Below are positions 51,539-63,095 of a stretch of DNA of 64,000 nt, one piece after another. The DNA comes from Phoronis australis. Lineage: Eukaryota > Phoronida > Phoronidae. Both the position numbers and the translations under genes were made by a program. The DNA is taken from NCBI GenBank assembly GCA_002633005.1, contig NMRA01000037.1, positions 476,814-540,813 of the forward strand, in the 5' to 3' direction. The notes beneath the pieces were generated by a model. That model was given only the letters and a program-made list of their open reading frames with translations, did no database searches and was not told the origin of the DNA. The stretch's first letter is position 1; each line of letters starts with the position of its first letter.

Positions 51539-54500
51539 TTACGACCTTGACCTCGACCTTGACACCCTCTCTGGAGGAGGAGATGCCCTAGATGACCTCA
51601 GTGGAGGAGGTGATCTGGACGCGGATCTCGACGGGCTGCGGCGGTAAGAATGGCTTCTGAAGAGCAAATGTAGTATAGATGAGACAGGCATCAAACTGGA
51701 TTTGAGTAAGGCTCGATTCCAACGCAAGACAAATAACCATATCTCAACAGTGGGTTTCCTGCCATAGCTGACTACTATTCCCCATCTAGTGACAATCTGA
51801 ACGTGCAGACAAACTTTTCTGATACAAAGTTGGTCATGGATGAGTGTGTGCAGATCTAAAACACTCCCAGGGTTACTAATGACAGATACAGAGGTTAATA
51901 CAGAGAGACTTTATTATTTAATTAAAAGACGAATCTACAAAAATTACAACACCAGGGCTGGACACTAACTTTCCGTTATCTTGTTGAACACATACACCAA
52001 AAATTTGACTTGCCTGAAGGCATAACTTGCTTGACCAAATTAATGACTTGTAAAGTCCTCAAGTCAACAACCAACTATATTCAAGTTCTGATGAGTACCA
52101 TAAATCTAGATATAGATACAAATTGACTGTTCATACCAACTAGTTCATCAGGCATGGTACTTAGCTATCTGCTGCCAGGCTATTTGACCACTGTTAGTGT
52201 CAAGCCCTGAACCCTCGACTGATCACTTTTTGCTAGCCTGAACGACAGCATCAGAGTGGCTGGTCAACAGACAGCAGTTGAAACACTGCAAAACAACAGT
52301 GCTGCCATCCATTGACCATTCCCACATTAACAGTAATCGAATGTGAGGTGTTAGCTGATAGACAATTTTTTGTGTTGCACATCAAGACATTGAGATGTTA
52401 TCGTCTTATCCAGTCCACAACTTGTACACAACAGAATTCATAATGAACGACACATTTTCACCAGGAAACCCCAATTCTCCATTATATTGAGTTACAGAAA
52501 ATAAATAAGTAACAGGTAACTACTAAGAGGAGTCCCTGCTGGGTTAAAGGATGGTGTAAAATAACCCCAACTCTCAAATATAGCCATTGCTCGTTTGTGA
52601 AAAAGGTTTTATTCAAACCCTGCCAGCAGACAGAACTAGTCATTTTATACGTTAAGACTCTAATACTTTAGTTGACCATAATCACTCAAATACAACACTT
52701 ACGCATCGTTTTCTGTGAGTAATTCATAAAAATTTGCCACCCATAAACTCTCTGCTGGCAAGGTTATCTACATTTAATAATATTTGGCAAATAACGGCAA
52801 AGTACTGCTAAAAAAATCATATTTTACAGACTTGTACGCTAAATACAACTTGTGCTTGCTAGCACGAATTACGCCTAGCACAGGAGGGCTAAAAAGATTC
52901 ATTAGAGAAGTGTGGGTCACACAACCATACCTAGACCTTGTGCGGCTTCTGCGTCGCGTGTACCTATCCCTGTAAAAGGCACAAATACCCTGACTAAGCA
53001 GATCTTAACTACAGTCACACAAGAGTGCGCTCCTTGTGTGCACTGATGGGAGCCAAGGACACGCCCAGGGCCAAGCTAAAACGTCAAGTTGTTCACAGGA
53101 AAATGGGCTGAACCAACCACCAAACTCACATTTTATTGGGGGTATCATGATAGGAAAGTACAGCTCGAGTGTTTGACCGCATACAGAAAACTTGGCAAAC
53201 GCAAAAAAGGAGGAACCAAATAAACATGGAGATGCAAATGAGTAGTAAATAATAACATTCATAGCACGAGATGTGTGACGACTTTTCATACAAGTATGAA
53301 GTGTCAGGAAACTGGAAATCCAGGGTATAATCTCACCAATTTTGAACAAAAACCAATCCAACAGAATTGCTTCTTTTCCATTTTTCAAAAGTTTCTAACA
53401 TTGTGGTGAATGCCAACACTTTTGAAAAATATTGTCTAAGGAACGATGTGCTAAAGGACTTGAACTGTACATAAAGCATCACTTCAGCAATTCTTATTGT
53501 TTACAAAAAATATCTAAAGGAAATAAAATTTCACTTTCTGACACGGTGTGTCCTAAATCGATGAGACTTTACTGAACCAAAAACGAGCAACTCCAAAACC
53601 AATATTAAAGAGGAAAAACATGTATAAATAAGCATCGAGTTTAAGTTGACAACAAACGTCAAATAATTCGAATGAGTATGTCGACACAGCAATCATTTTC
53701 CTAAGCCGAAAATTATGATGAGCGGAAAACATTTTACTAAAGATGAAGTCGAAGAAATGCCAGATTGTTAGTTACGTTACCTTGACCCACTGCGCGACCT
53801 CGAGTTCCTGCGACGAAATCTGAATCTGGGAGACGGTGACCTGGAAGTGGGCAACAAAGGAGCATCAGCAACACCACAACAGAAATGCAATCTGCTCTTA
53901 TCATCAGAATTTTGGCAAATTCCAATCTACACATTTATAACACCAAGTACGATTTCAGTTGACTGAAGCAAAGACCTTAAGTTAGAAATCACTAGCAGCG
54001 CGCTTTTAAAAACATTCTAAACTTCAAAAACTGTCTTCGCAAAACTGCAGAACATTAGACATTATTCACAACACACAGCGAACAATAAACTACGATACAG
54101 TATGCGAAAAACTTTATGTGAATTACAACACTTTGCGTACTAACTGATATTCACAAGTTGTAATTATGCAGACTTCCTGCAAACAAATGGGACATCGACT
54201 TACCTAACCAAGTAAATTACTATTATATCACACTGTCCAGAGTGGCATGCTATACCGTATAGCACATAGAGTGACCAATGGGGGCCAAACAACCAGAGAT
54301 GACCATACACAACAGGACCATTATATTATACCACCATCATCATCATCATCATCATCATCCGCCCATTACAACCAAATTCTTAACCAATGCTGCCACCAGA
54401 CCATAACATACCAATTTCCTAACAAACACATGATAACGTATCAAAATAGAGCTTCTTGGATGTTAACGGTGTGTTGGACAAATCAAAGCGGTTAGAAACG

Positions 54501-57500
54501 GAAAAGTGTGTTAAGTGCCACTAACGTAAAAATTAGAAAAAATTAGAGCGAAGACAACACAGACACAGGCAAAAAATGACAAGGTTCGAAATCGCACTCG
54601 CTATCAACTATAATCACTGTTATGACTAATACGAAAACACACACTGCTCGGACAAAATTGCTACTTACAGATCACTACCAGCATTATGAAGGGAATGACT
54701 GGCTATAGGTTGAGGAACAGGTCATGCCCCTGAACAAAAGTGGTCTGTTTTGAGGCAACAAAGCCTCGTCAGCTTTTGACAGAATGCACAGGTTAACTAC
54801 ATGAAAAGGTGACAGTGAAAACAGAAGCGAAAGAACTGTTATTGAGTGCGAAATCAAGAGTGGAAAAAACAGAGGGCAATTTATTAGCAAGTATTTGGGT
54901 TCGGCTACCCCAGCCCTGTTTGCTGTATTTCACATGTCGAAAAGTAACTCACGCTTAATAAAAGAAAGGAGAGGATGGCAAAAATTTGAGTTATGAGGGC
55001 TCCGTTGCGTAAAACTTCAAAATTTATCTGGTAGATACGCTCGACTGTTGCATGACTGGATGTCAAATGAATTTTCAATAATAGCAATGTGATGAGTGAT
55101 AATGCCATGTCAATGTTACTATCCAGCGTATAGCATGCGCGCACCCAGCCTTCAACGTTGTGGACCTTTTGGTAACAAAATAGCCGGCGGACAAAAAAAA
55201 ACAAAAAAAACGGCCGCACCACTGTGAATTGCGCGTTTTGTGCTTGTTTATTGGACTTTTGTCTCATTTTCTCGGACCTTTTGTTTCTCACAGGCGGACC
55301 TTTTTGCCCACTTCGCCAAATGGGGGGGGGGCTCGTTCCAGCTACCCGAGCCCCCGCTGGGTGCGCGCTTGTATAACTTTGATGAAACCAAGCACTGCAC
55401 AATAACAGGTAATACTGCAGACACTGCAGCAGTAGGAGTGTCTCTTGAAATGTCAACTTTACTAATGAAAGGCATTCTTTGTCTATGGATGTATACTGCA
55501 GTACTTATTTTGTGAGAAAATTAGACCGGTACTTAAAGTGAGCACATCTTGCAACAGACTTGCAGACTACCCAGTGAAAGGGGTTACAGAATCTACTTGC
55601 TCATGACAATTCAAGTACTGTATTGTACGAAGGTTTTGCAAAAGTTCTACACTAAAAAACAAAGTTTCCTAAAGGGTTTCATCGAATTTATCTCCTTGGT
55701 TACTAGAGATAGTGAGCTCCGTGCAAACACAGTGGGCGTACAGTGTAGTTAGGTGTGAGTGCAAGAGGAAGGCAACCAAGTGTTATTTTTATTAAATTAC
55801 TATTTTCTGGATATAAAATGCCCACATCTTGATGTTCATGTGCAGAATACTGGTTCTCAAAATGCGGGCACGTTATACCTGTTTATTACCCCAGAAGTGA
55901 CGTTCGCAGTCCGAATCATTCTTTGGCAGCTTTGTTTGTGCAACAATTCATTGTGGACATCTGTTGCCAGTTTACTAATTGTGTACATTATGTTGATTGC
56001 ATACTATTAACTGTCATCTGGGTAATCAGTCTTATTACACATCAATGCAATTAACCATTTGTTTGGGAATGAAAATCATTTACTATCATGGAATGAAAAG
56101 GTTTTAAACTTATTTTGTGTGGTAGAGTACAGCCTAATATACCATTTGAGTTTAGCCAGTGCAAAGAATAAGTCCCACTGAAATTAAGTAGGCTAACTGA
56201 GGAATGCAGACACACACACAAGGAAGTGAAATAGAAATTCTTTAAGGACTTCATGCTAATTTTACACTACGTGAAAAGCAGGACACAAAATGCACAAAGG
56301 TGCTTCAGAAGAGGGGAATTTCAGCCACATCAAAGTCTCATGGGATTTTTCATTAAAATGAAATTTTACTTTTTGGCGTACCAAACGGCTAGAATTACCC
56401 TCTTGCCTGACATATCATTAAATGTATCCAGTAGTCTAAGGCCGTCCTTAAAATGAATTTTGTTTCTCCTCTCAATCAGCCATTTATTACTCGACATGGC
56501 ATGCGCGCACCCAGCCTTTAATATGGGGGGGGGGTTCGAATTTCTGACGATGTGGACCTTTTACTAACAAAAAAACCCGGGAGGACTAGAAAGAAAAAAA
56601 ACACGGTACCATGTTCAGAGCTGTGAATCGTGTGTTGCACCTTTTTAGGGGTCTGTTTTCTTGTTTTCACGGACTTTTTGTTTCTCTGAGGCGGACCTTT
56701 TTGCCCACTTTGCTCTGGGAGCACGCATGCATGGGTAAGCGACTTACTCATTTTTGACATTTCTTGCAGAAACGTGTCTCTTGGAAAAATATTCTGTCAG
56801 ATTGCAAATAAAACAATGAGTCGTGCACTTAGGCAATTTAGGATGGCTCACTAGAGAGGAAGCAAACTTAATTTTAATTTAGGCTCAAACAAAACAATTT
56901 TAAGAACCACACTCAAATGTCTCTTTAGTTCAATATCACCAGACTTTAAGGACACTTCTAATTAACACTAATAAATATTACAACCAAGTTTCAGCTAAAT
57001 GCATAACCGTTTTCCCATGGTGAACTAGATACAATACTTTAAAAAAAAATAATGAATGTCTTCAGGTCAGAAAACGCACATTTTTGGCTATGTGTTTAAT
57101 TTACTAGCAATTTTCAGCTGACTTCCTTAATGACATTCACCATGATTTCGATGAAACTAAATGACTAAAAATTTGTCAACATTTTGAAACCAACTGACAA
57201 CACTGTATGTTTTACATCGAAAACAAACAATCCATGTGAAAATGACACCATGTGCAAGTTTGCAATATCAAAAGACAAATCAGTTGTGAAAATAACTGGA
57301 CGAGAGGATGCTCCAGTAATTTAAAATTTATCTATAATACCTCGATTCAAACTGAAAGATAACAAATCATGGAACGTACCTCCGTCTACTGCCAGACCAG
57401 CTGCCGTTGCAATCCCGTGAGAAGTGACCCCTCTGGCCGCAATTGTAGCAGCGCATATCAGGGTCAAACCTACGGCGACCTCGACCTCGCGTACGTGGGA

Positions 57501-58130
57501 GAGCGTGCGTCACTCTGATGCTTTTGTCACGAATCATTCTGCACAAGCACAAGATGCCCACATGAATTACACCAGGAATTTTTCAACTCATCCGCGCCAC
57601 CAAAAATTATTCAAATAATATGTAGCGCGTGAAACTCCAATCTTAATTTCCATTAATTTACAAAAATAAGATCATGTTAAGGTGGCAAGTTGAAGTAAAA
57701 AGCTTAAATCAGAAATTGTTTTTTGACAGAAGACTAGTTTACTAACAACAAAAGAGCATCATTTGGGATGTCTGTCTCCATACTTTGAACAAACTGCATT
57801 GCCTTGAAATTGCTTGACAAAGTTTTTAAATCAAATGCTAAAGCAGAAAGTGCCTCTTTACAGTTCTTGAACGGTTGATAAGACTGATAAGACTTACTTC
57901 CCGTTCATCTCCCTCACACAATCTTCAGCGTCCTCTCTGAACTCGAAGACAACGAAGGCGAAGCTGGGAGGTCCCTTGGCCACCCATACTTCCTTCAGAG
58001 GACCATACTTCTCGCACGCTTTCTCAAGGTCACGTTTAGATGCCGATGAGCATAGGTCAGCGATATGTACCCGGTGACCTTTCTCTGGGCTGCGACTGCG
58101 ACTACGACTCCATGACCGACTGCGACCCAT
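51539..58130 (-). CDS. SRSF7: SR splicing factor with RRM, CCHC knuckle and RS domain (SRSF7/9G8-like), 202 aa
   Basis: Nuclear pre-mRNA splicing regulator. Coding exons in transcript order: 57898-58130, 57380-57538, 53781-53840, 52931-52969, 51539-51656; total 609 nt, stop TAA, all GT-AG. Residues 1-16 are an RS-rich head (MGRSRSWSRSRSRSPE). The RRM spans ~19-90 with RNP2 VHIADL (21-26) and RNP1 SFAFVVFE (56-63). A CCHC knuckle follows, CYNCGQRGHFSRDC (C108, C111, H116, C121). The RS tail is ~125-202. The core GPLKEVWVAKGPPSFAFVVFE matches SRSF3/SRSF7, and the knuckle favours the SRSF7/9G8/RSZ group. Odd points: the RS head before the RRM is not typical of SRSF3/7, and all internal exons (159, 60, 39 nt) are phase 2-2. 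Orthology to one SRSF gene is not certain. Confidence 0.92.
53365..53590. repeat. Dispersed repeat, copy 2 (relative at 41795-42020), SR gene intron 3
   Basis: See 41795-42020. It is more diverged in the middle, with strong matches at both ends ('catttttcaa' and 'acacggtgtgtcctaaatcgatga'). Confidence 0.6.
54335..54358. repeat. (CAT)8 microsatellite
   Basis: Eight perfect CAT triplets in the intron between exons 2 and 3 of the SR gene. Confidence 0.97.
54669..54729 (-). other. Candidate poison exon of the SR protein gene (61 nt)
   Basis: Minus strand: acceptor cacttttgttcag|GGGCATG at 54729 and donor GATCT|gtaagt after 54669. In the incoming phase 2 it reads R-GMTCSSTYSQSFPS-stop, so inclusion would end the protein before the RS tail. 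SR genes commonly autoregulate through such exons (established for vertebrate SRSF genes). Only splice-site quality supports it here. Confidence 0.35.
55129..55375. mobile_element. Small TIR element, GCGCGCACCCAGC ends, copy A (~247 bp)
   Basis: The left end is gtatagcatgcgcgcaccca. The right end on minus is gttatacaagcgcgcaccca. Internal words 'gtggacctttt', 'ggcggacctttttgcccac' and a run of G are shared with 56495-56733. No ORF of note. Confidence 0.75.
56495..56733. mobile_element. Small TIR element, GCGCGCACCCAGC ends, copy B (~239 bp)
   Basis: The left end is catggcatgcgcgcacccag. The right end on minus is catgcatgcgtgctcccag. It shares the internal order of copy A, including 'gtggaccttttnntaacaaaa', 'cgggaggacta' and 'gaggcggacctttttgcccac'. 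It lies in the intron between SR exons 2 and 3. Confidence 0.75.
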
Positions 58131-58229
58131 CTCTTAACTGGATCCCTTTAAATATAAACAAACAAGGATAAACCGACTGCGACCCATCTCTTAACTGGAT
58201 CACTTTAAATATAAACAAACAAGGGTAAG
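58116..58229 (-). repeat. 57-bp tandem duplication spanning the SR gene start codon
   Basis: 58116-58172 and 58173-58229 are two copies with two clear differences in the body (gatccc/gatcac, aaggat/aagggt) and more at the outer edge. The upstream copy carries its own ATG (first base 58187), which reads 17 codons in the same frame as the real start and stops 2 codons before the ATG at 58130. If both lie in the 5' UTR, this makes a uORF. A t-rich tract ending in ag inside each copy could instead act as an acceptor. Confidence 0.85.
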
Positions 58230-58576
58230 AACAAGGATATGGAAAGCGATGCTGTTTATACAGAGAAAATTCTCAAATTGTGACAAAAAAGATTCACTTT
58301 TTCGAACACTTAGAAAATAAACTGTGACACAATATCTGAAAATTTACCAAAGATAACAACACTACCTAATCACACAAACTGTACTAACAATGACATCAAC
58401 ATTTTCTCAAAATTATCTATTTGTCAAAATGAAATCCGACTAGTTTACCATATTGCGTTCCTAAGTGAAAAATTCTTATGACCTTTTGACATGTTCCTTT
58501 TTCTCACATCTTCAGCCATCTGTGATTCAACTGATTCTGGTTTGCAAACTCTTCAGCTGAGTTTACTGAGGGCCTG

Positions 58577-60284
58577 CAGGGGTATACCCAGGTTTCAAAA
58601 CCCTGCTCGACAGCTGGGCAAGTGAGCCAGAAAATCTACTCGCCCAGCCCGAAGTTCATTCGCCCCGCCGTCTGCGCCTGTCCCCACAAACTTGCTGCCA
58701 GTGACAATAAAAATCATCGTTTTGTGCATTGATGTCACCATCTATTGGGGCTACCGTATTCGCCCTAATAAGCACCCAGGTTGCTTAGAAAAAATCGTTT
58801 TAGAAGAGAGCGCTTGTTGTAGCCTAAGGCGGTTGAAACCCAGTCTCCGAAACGGGTGAAATCAGAAGCTAGGATTCATCAAATTTACGTGCTGTGTCGT
58901 ATCTGTAACCTATGACAGACTATCTACAAAACTGTTGTGCATTGCTACCATACTTTATTGTTAAACTACGATCTTTTATAAAAAATATGCTGAAATCTCA
59001 GGGCGAAAACTTGCTGACTGATGCGTCGCTGCCTCGCGATCGTCGATAGGGTAACTTGAATTCTTGAGTAAAAATACAGTTTCGACTCAACAAATTACGT
59101 GATATCTTCCTCAAGTTTTCCAAATAGCGTTCCTAAGATTTTAAGTTCCTGTGAAGTCGGGATTAACAGCAGATTAAGTCCAAATCTGCGCTAGATCGCA
59201 TCACGAGAAAAATCTGGATGAACGCACGTGTTGTTGTCACTTGACCTTTATTTTGAAGTTAGTCTGCAAGTGTGTGCTAAATGAGTGAGTCTGTGCGTGT
59301 CATCAGAGTTCATTTGCCAGAGTAGCAGGCCCACATACATGTAGGCCCTAGCGCGCGCTTCTTGGCCATGTGCTCATTAACACTGGTAAAATTTCGATTC
59401 GCGGTTTTTACGTGTACAAAGTAATCTGGATTCCTGTTGAGGGAGAACAGCTGTATGGGGAAAGATACAATACAATTCCGTTGACAAGTACAATGCGTCT
59501 CTTCTGAAAGGCCTGACCATAGTGGGACACGTTCCTCACAAGATCAGCAAAACTTTTGCGTTCTCTTTGAAGCACTACGGAAGTTTGAAGTGTACAGCCA
59601 CAGCTAAATACCGACATAGCGGCGAGGTTCGTGACCTAGAAATTCCGCGCAAAATGATTTTTCAGGACTGTCGGATATCATTGATAAATTGAAGACATTA
59701 CTGTAGAATTTTAGAACTGTAAGGCATTTTTTGCATATGTACACGTTCATGGACTGGGCGCTTATTCATTAGCGAAGCCTGAAAACGAGAGTGGGGCGCT
59801 TACAGGGGAGTGGGCGCTTATTAGGACGAATGCTATTATTTATAAAATAATTTTAGCTAAAATGACATTGTACATTACAATAAGAAATCAGTTTAAAAAA
59901 ATATGGTATTTCACTTGCTGTGAGCACTTGAATCCGTCTTCCGCCTTTACCACGTTTCTTCATTTTGGACTAGAGTCCACAAATTCCTTTGTGCACGACC
60001 ACACACTATGATCTTTTGTCTTGACGAATCGCGTAACTGGTAACATCTACTGAATCGAAAGGATCGCACTGCGCCGATGTTTATTACTGCTGGAACATCG
60101 ACACCCTGACCAAACTGGACTTTAAATTCATGTTAAAAACAGCACGAGGAGAAAATTTATTCATGTTCATCTGGGAAACGATATAGTGCTTTGGCGCTCT
60201 GAAAATTCACTCGCCACCTGGGCGACCGCCAAGCACCCTTTTTACTCGCATAAGCGACTGGGCGAGTGGCCGAGTATATCCCTG
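58577..60284. mobile_element. CAGGG-ended DNA element (~1.7 kb) with 6-bp target-site duplication and a nested element
   Basis: The left end is CAGGGGTATACCCAGG and the right end on minus is CAGGGATATACTCGG. Subterminal sequence is also inverted: 'gctgggcaagtgagcc...ctcgcccagc' versus 'cactcgcccagtcgcttat'. It is flanked by GGCCTG on both sides (58571-58576 and 60285-60290). It contains an unrelated inverted-repeat element (58753-59835). I see no intact transposase frame. Confidence 0.75.
58753..59835. mobile_element. Nested inverted-repeat element with 'attcg(c/t)cctaataagc' ends (~1.08 kb)
   Basis: The left end is accgtattcgccctaataa-gcaccc. The right end on minus is atagcattcgtcctaataa-gcgccc. 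The right side repeats 'gggcgctta' (about 59756, 59794, 59811). There is no transposase frame of credible length; a short minus ORF at 59408-59617 is unsupported. It sits inside the 58577-60284 element. Confidence 0.7.
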
Positions 60285-60754
60285 GGCCTGTATCACTCAA
60301 TTCACAAGCGTAAGAATATTTAAGCCTACCTTGAACTGTAACCCACGTGTGAAGTTGATTGTCTTGGAAATCACTCTGAAAATATCAATGCCATAAATTG
60401 CAAAACGTACTTTGTCTACATCACCTAGGGAATCCTTACACGATATTCAATTCGAACTCGTGGTGACGCAATATGGTGCGGAAAGGGTTATTTCATGTCT
60501 TGTTTGATATGCATACTGGTTGAGTGATTAAACTTTTTCTTACATTGTTGGTGGAACTATCAAGGCAGCCTAATACAAAGCTCCGTTCAAGGAGGGCTTT
60601 AAGGTTATGTGTACTTATCACTAAGTGAAAAGTTGTCATGTGATGTTCAACGTTAGTCCCGAGAAAAATGCAAATTATTTACTATTTTCTTGTTAATTTT
60701 ATATGCACATCATCAACAAAGAAGAAATTTTCTAACAGGACAATATACTCTGGA

Positions 60755-61215
60755 GTTCCAAATAGTAGTAGAGACAGCAATAATAGTATAGACTGGAAAA
60801 GTTCACGATTTTTAATAATAGTAGAGACTCTAATTATAGTATAGACCCAACATTTTTGCCACTAGAAAAGTAGAATAAATAGTATAGACCAGAAATTGTC
60901 GGAAAAAACTAATAATAGTATAGAATGGAATAATGGTATAGACGGCAAATTTGTGGAAATTTAAACATAGTACAGACTGAAATAATAATATTGATTACAA
61001 ATGTAGGTAAAATCTAATAATGATATAGAAAGGAATAATGCAAAACAGCAAATTCTAAGGAATAATGATATAGACTGGAAATTTGTGGAAAATTAAAAAT
61101 AATATAGACTAGAATAACAACACTGATTACAAAGTTGCGTAAAATTTAGTAACGGTAGATGGAAATAATAGGAAGTGCAAAATCTAATAATGATGTAGAT
61201 GGGATTGGAATAATA
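60755..61215. repeat. Degenerate tandem repeat, core 'aataatagtatagactgg'
   Basis: Ten or more copies of aataat(a/g)(g/a)tatagac(t/g)gg with spacers of variable length, often 'aaatttgtggaaa'. Clear copies are near 60780, 60823, 60911, 60929, 61016, 61061 and 61186. The unit spacing is irregular (about 18 to 45 bp). Confidence 0.8.
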
Positions 61216-62042
61216 GTGCAAAGAAGCATATTCTGTCTGACTTACCACCACTTAGAAAAACTTTTAAATTGAACATTAGCATAGTTAAATTATTGCAGTG
61301 GTGTATCCACCCATGCCATAACATAGTACAGTGAAGTGGAATAAAGTGTCATTGCTAAAACAAAGACCATTTGTTTATTCAATAACTTTAAATGGAAGTC
61401 TATGTGTTTCAAACAGTATGCGTTATCATTTTACTCAAAAAAGAATGTGACATTCATATTAGAGATGCCAATGTCGACTAAGTCCAAAAATTATAACAAG
61501 GAGGTAAAGATTTCAGCAGCAACGTCTAGTCTTCCACGAAGCCGACAGTCTGAATAAAGACAATAAAGTGTCTTGGTAAAACGAGTCGCATTTTTATCAT
61601 ACATATTCCTTATAGTCGAGCCTTTGTTTCTCTCACTCAATCTCATGTCTTGCACAACGTTCATAGTCAATACCCTCGTAATGTTAGTCAGAATTCGACG
61701 TCAAAAAGTCAGTCCAGCCAAACTTTTACACAGCCAGAAATTGAGATTTCGTGCAGAATTGCCCAACATTCGAGTCCACGACCACAACTACGTCCACCAT
61801 CTTGAATATCTAATTAGGTATAAGAAACAAACCGATTCATGTGCGCTTTTCCATTTACTTGGACTGGAGAGCAAGTAGAAATCAATTTCAATAGATATCG
61901 ACTGGATTGTCAAACCTTAGCAACATATTTCAAGATTGCCACAAGTCCAATCTATTCTCAAGTTTGGAGCGAATTGTAAAAATACTGATGTCCGATGTTG
62001 TCGGCAACTTGTTGGTACTTTGTTGATTCTAGAACCTGGTTC

Positions 62043-62246
62043 CTAGGTTGATTGAAAGGTTCGACACAGTTCATTAACTGCACGGGTATTTGCGCTTCGT
62101 TGACTTGCCGCGTTATCACCACGGTCCGTATCTGTAGCTGGATTATTTGTCGTACCATCATCTGAATCAATATCTGTATCTGGAACATCTCTCAGTTTGT
62201 AAAATAATCCTCGAATTCTTTTAGGCCTTTGCGCGGCAGACGACAT
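62043..62246 (-). CDS. Hypothetical 67-codon ORF or first exon
   Basis: From ATG 62246: begins MSSAAQRPKRIRGLFYKLRD, then VPDTDIDSDDGTTNNPATDTD, then Ser/Asn/Arg-rich to the stop. The basic head followed by an acidic, polar, low-complexity stretch resembles a disordered nuclear-protein N-terminus, but I recognise no family. No strong splice donor follows, so a spliced gene is not established. It lies between the two clusters of the AATAGTATAGAC repeat. It could be chance. Confidence 0.25.
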   Translation of the reverse strand: MSSAAQRPKRIRGLFYKLRDVPDTDIDSDDGTTNNPATDTDRGDNAASQRSANTRAVNELCRTFQST

Positions 62247-62984
62247 TATCAAGTATGTAGAATGCGCATGTCAATAATGACGGAAACCGCAGATGACACT
62301 GGCTGTGATAAATGCCGGAATTACTACCCCGGAAACGAAAACTTCGGGGACAGACACAGTGAAGAGTTGTTACGGCAAGCCAGTTTTTCACAGGGTGCAA
62401 TCATAAATATTGGATCACCCAAAGAAACTTGTCGAAAGCGTTTTTATTGAGCTGCTGGTAACACCGATCTGTGTCACGGGGCGCGCGGAATATTGAAAAT
62501 GCACTTTTTGTGCATTAAATTCATCATTTCTGAAATTACTGATGGCCCATTTCTTTGAGCGACAACCCACCAGCCGTTAATAATAAAAGAAGTGTTCATC
62601 ATTTCAAGCTTGTTAAATTTTGCCAACACTTTCTTAATTCTGATCGATCCCGTCGAACCCATCCAAAATAACATTCTGGCTGTCCAGCAGACACCCGCTG
62701 CGTAAACCCTTGCTTGGGAGTTCGATTATTTACGCTTTGAAACATACAATTGTATATTTTAGCAAATAAAATCTTTTAATGTGTATGACATGTGACTTCC
62801 GTGTGTAACACGGAGTCGTACATAGCTCTTCTAAATTACGAGCTCTAAACTGAGTGACTCGTGGTCTGGAGGTTTAGAGCGACTTAAGAGCAAATTACCA
62901 ACGTCTTACGACCAAGGTACGACACCTGGGGTCATCAACAAACTTGTAATGAATGAAACAAGAATTGAGAACTTGCTGAATCAA

Positions 62985-63095
62985 ATAATCGTGGAGAGCG
63001 GAAAAAGGTTAGAAAATTAATAAACGTGGAGACCCGAATAAGCGTCGTATAGACTGGAAAACGAGTCTGAAAACAATAATCGTATAGATACGACT
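62985..63095. repeat. Second cluster of the 'cgtatagactgg' degenerate tandem repeat
   Basis: Four units: aataatcgtggagagcgg, taataaacgtggagacccg, aataagcgtcgtatagactgg and aataatcgtatagatacg. Same core as 60755-61215, with cgt in place of agt. Confidence 0.7.

Noticed and set aside
54905-55456. 183-codon minus-strand ORF in the SR gene intron
   Set aside because: It crosses the small TIR element at 55129-55375 and low-complexity runs; no homology or splice logic.
61573-61878. 101-codon plus-strand ORF
   Set aside because: No recognisable domain; composition is typical of a random open frame; the start is not an ATG in good context.
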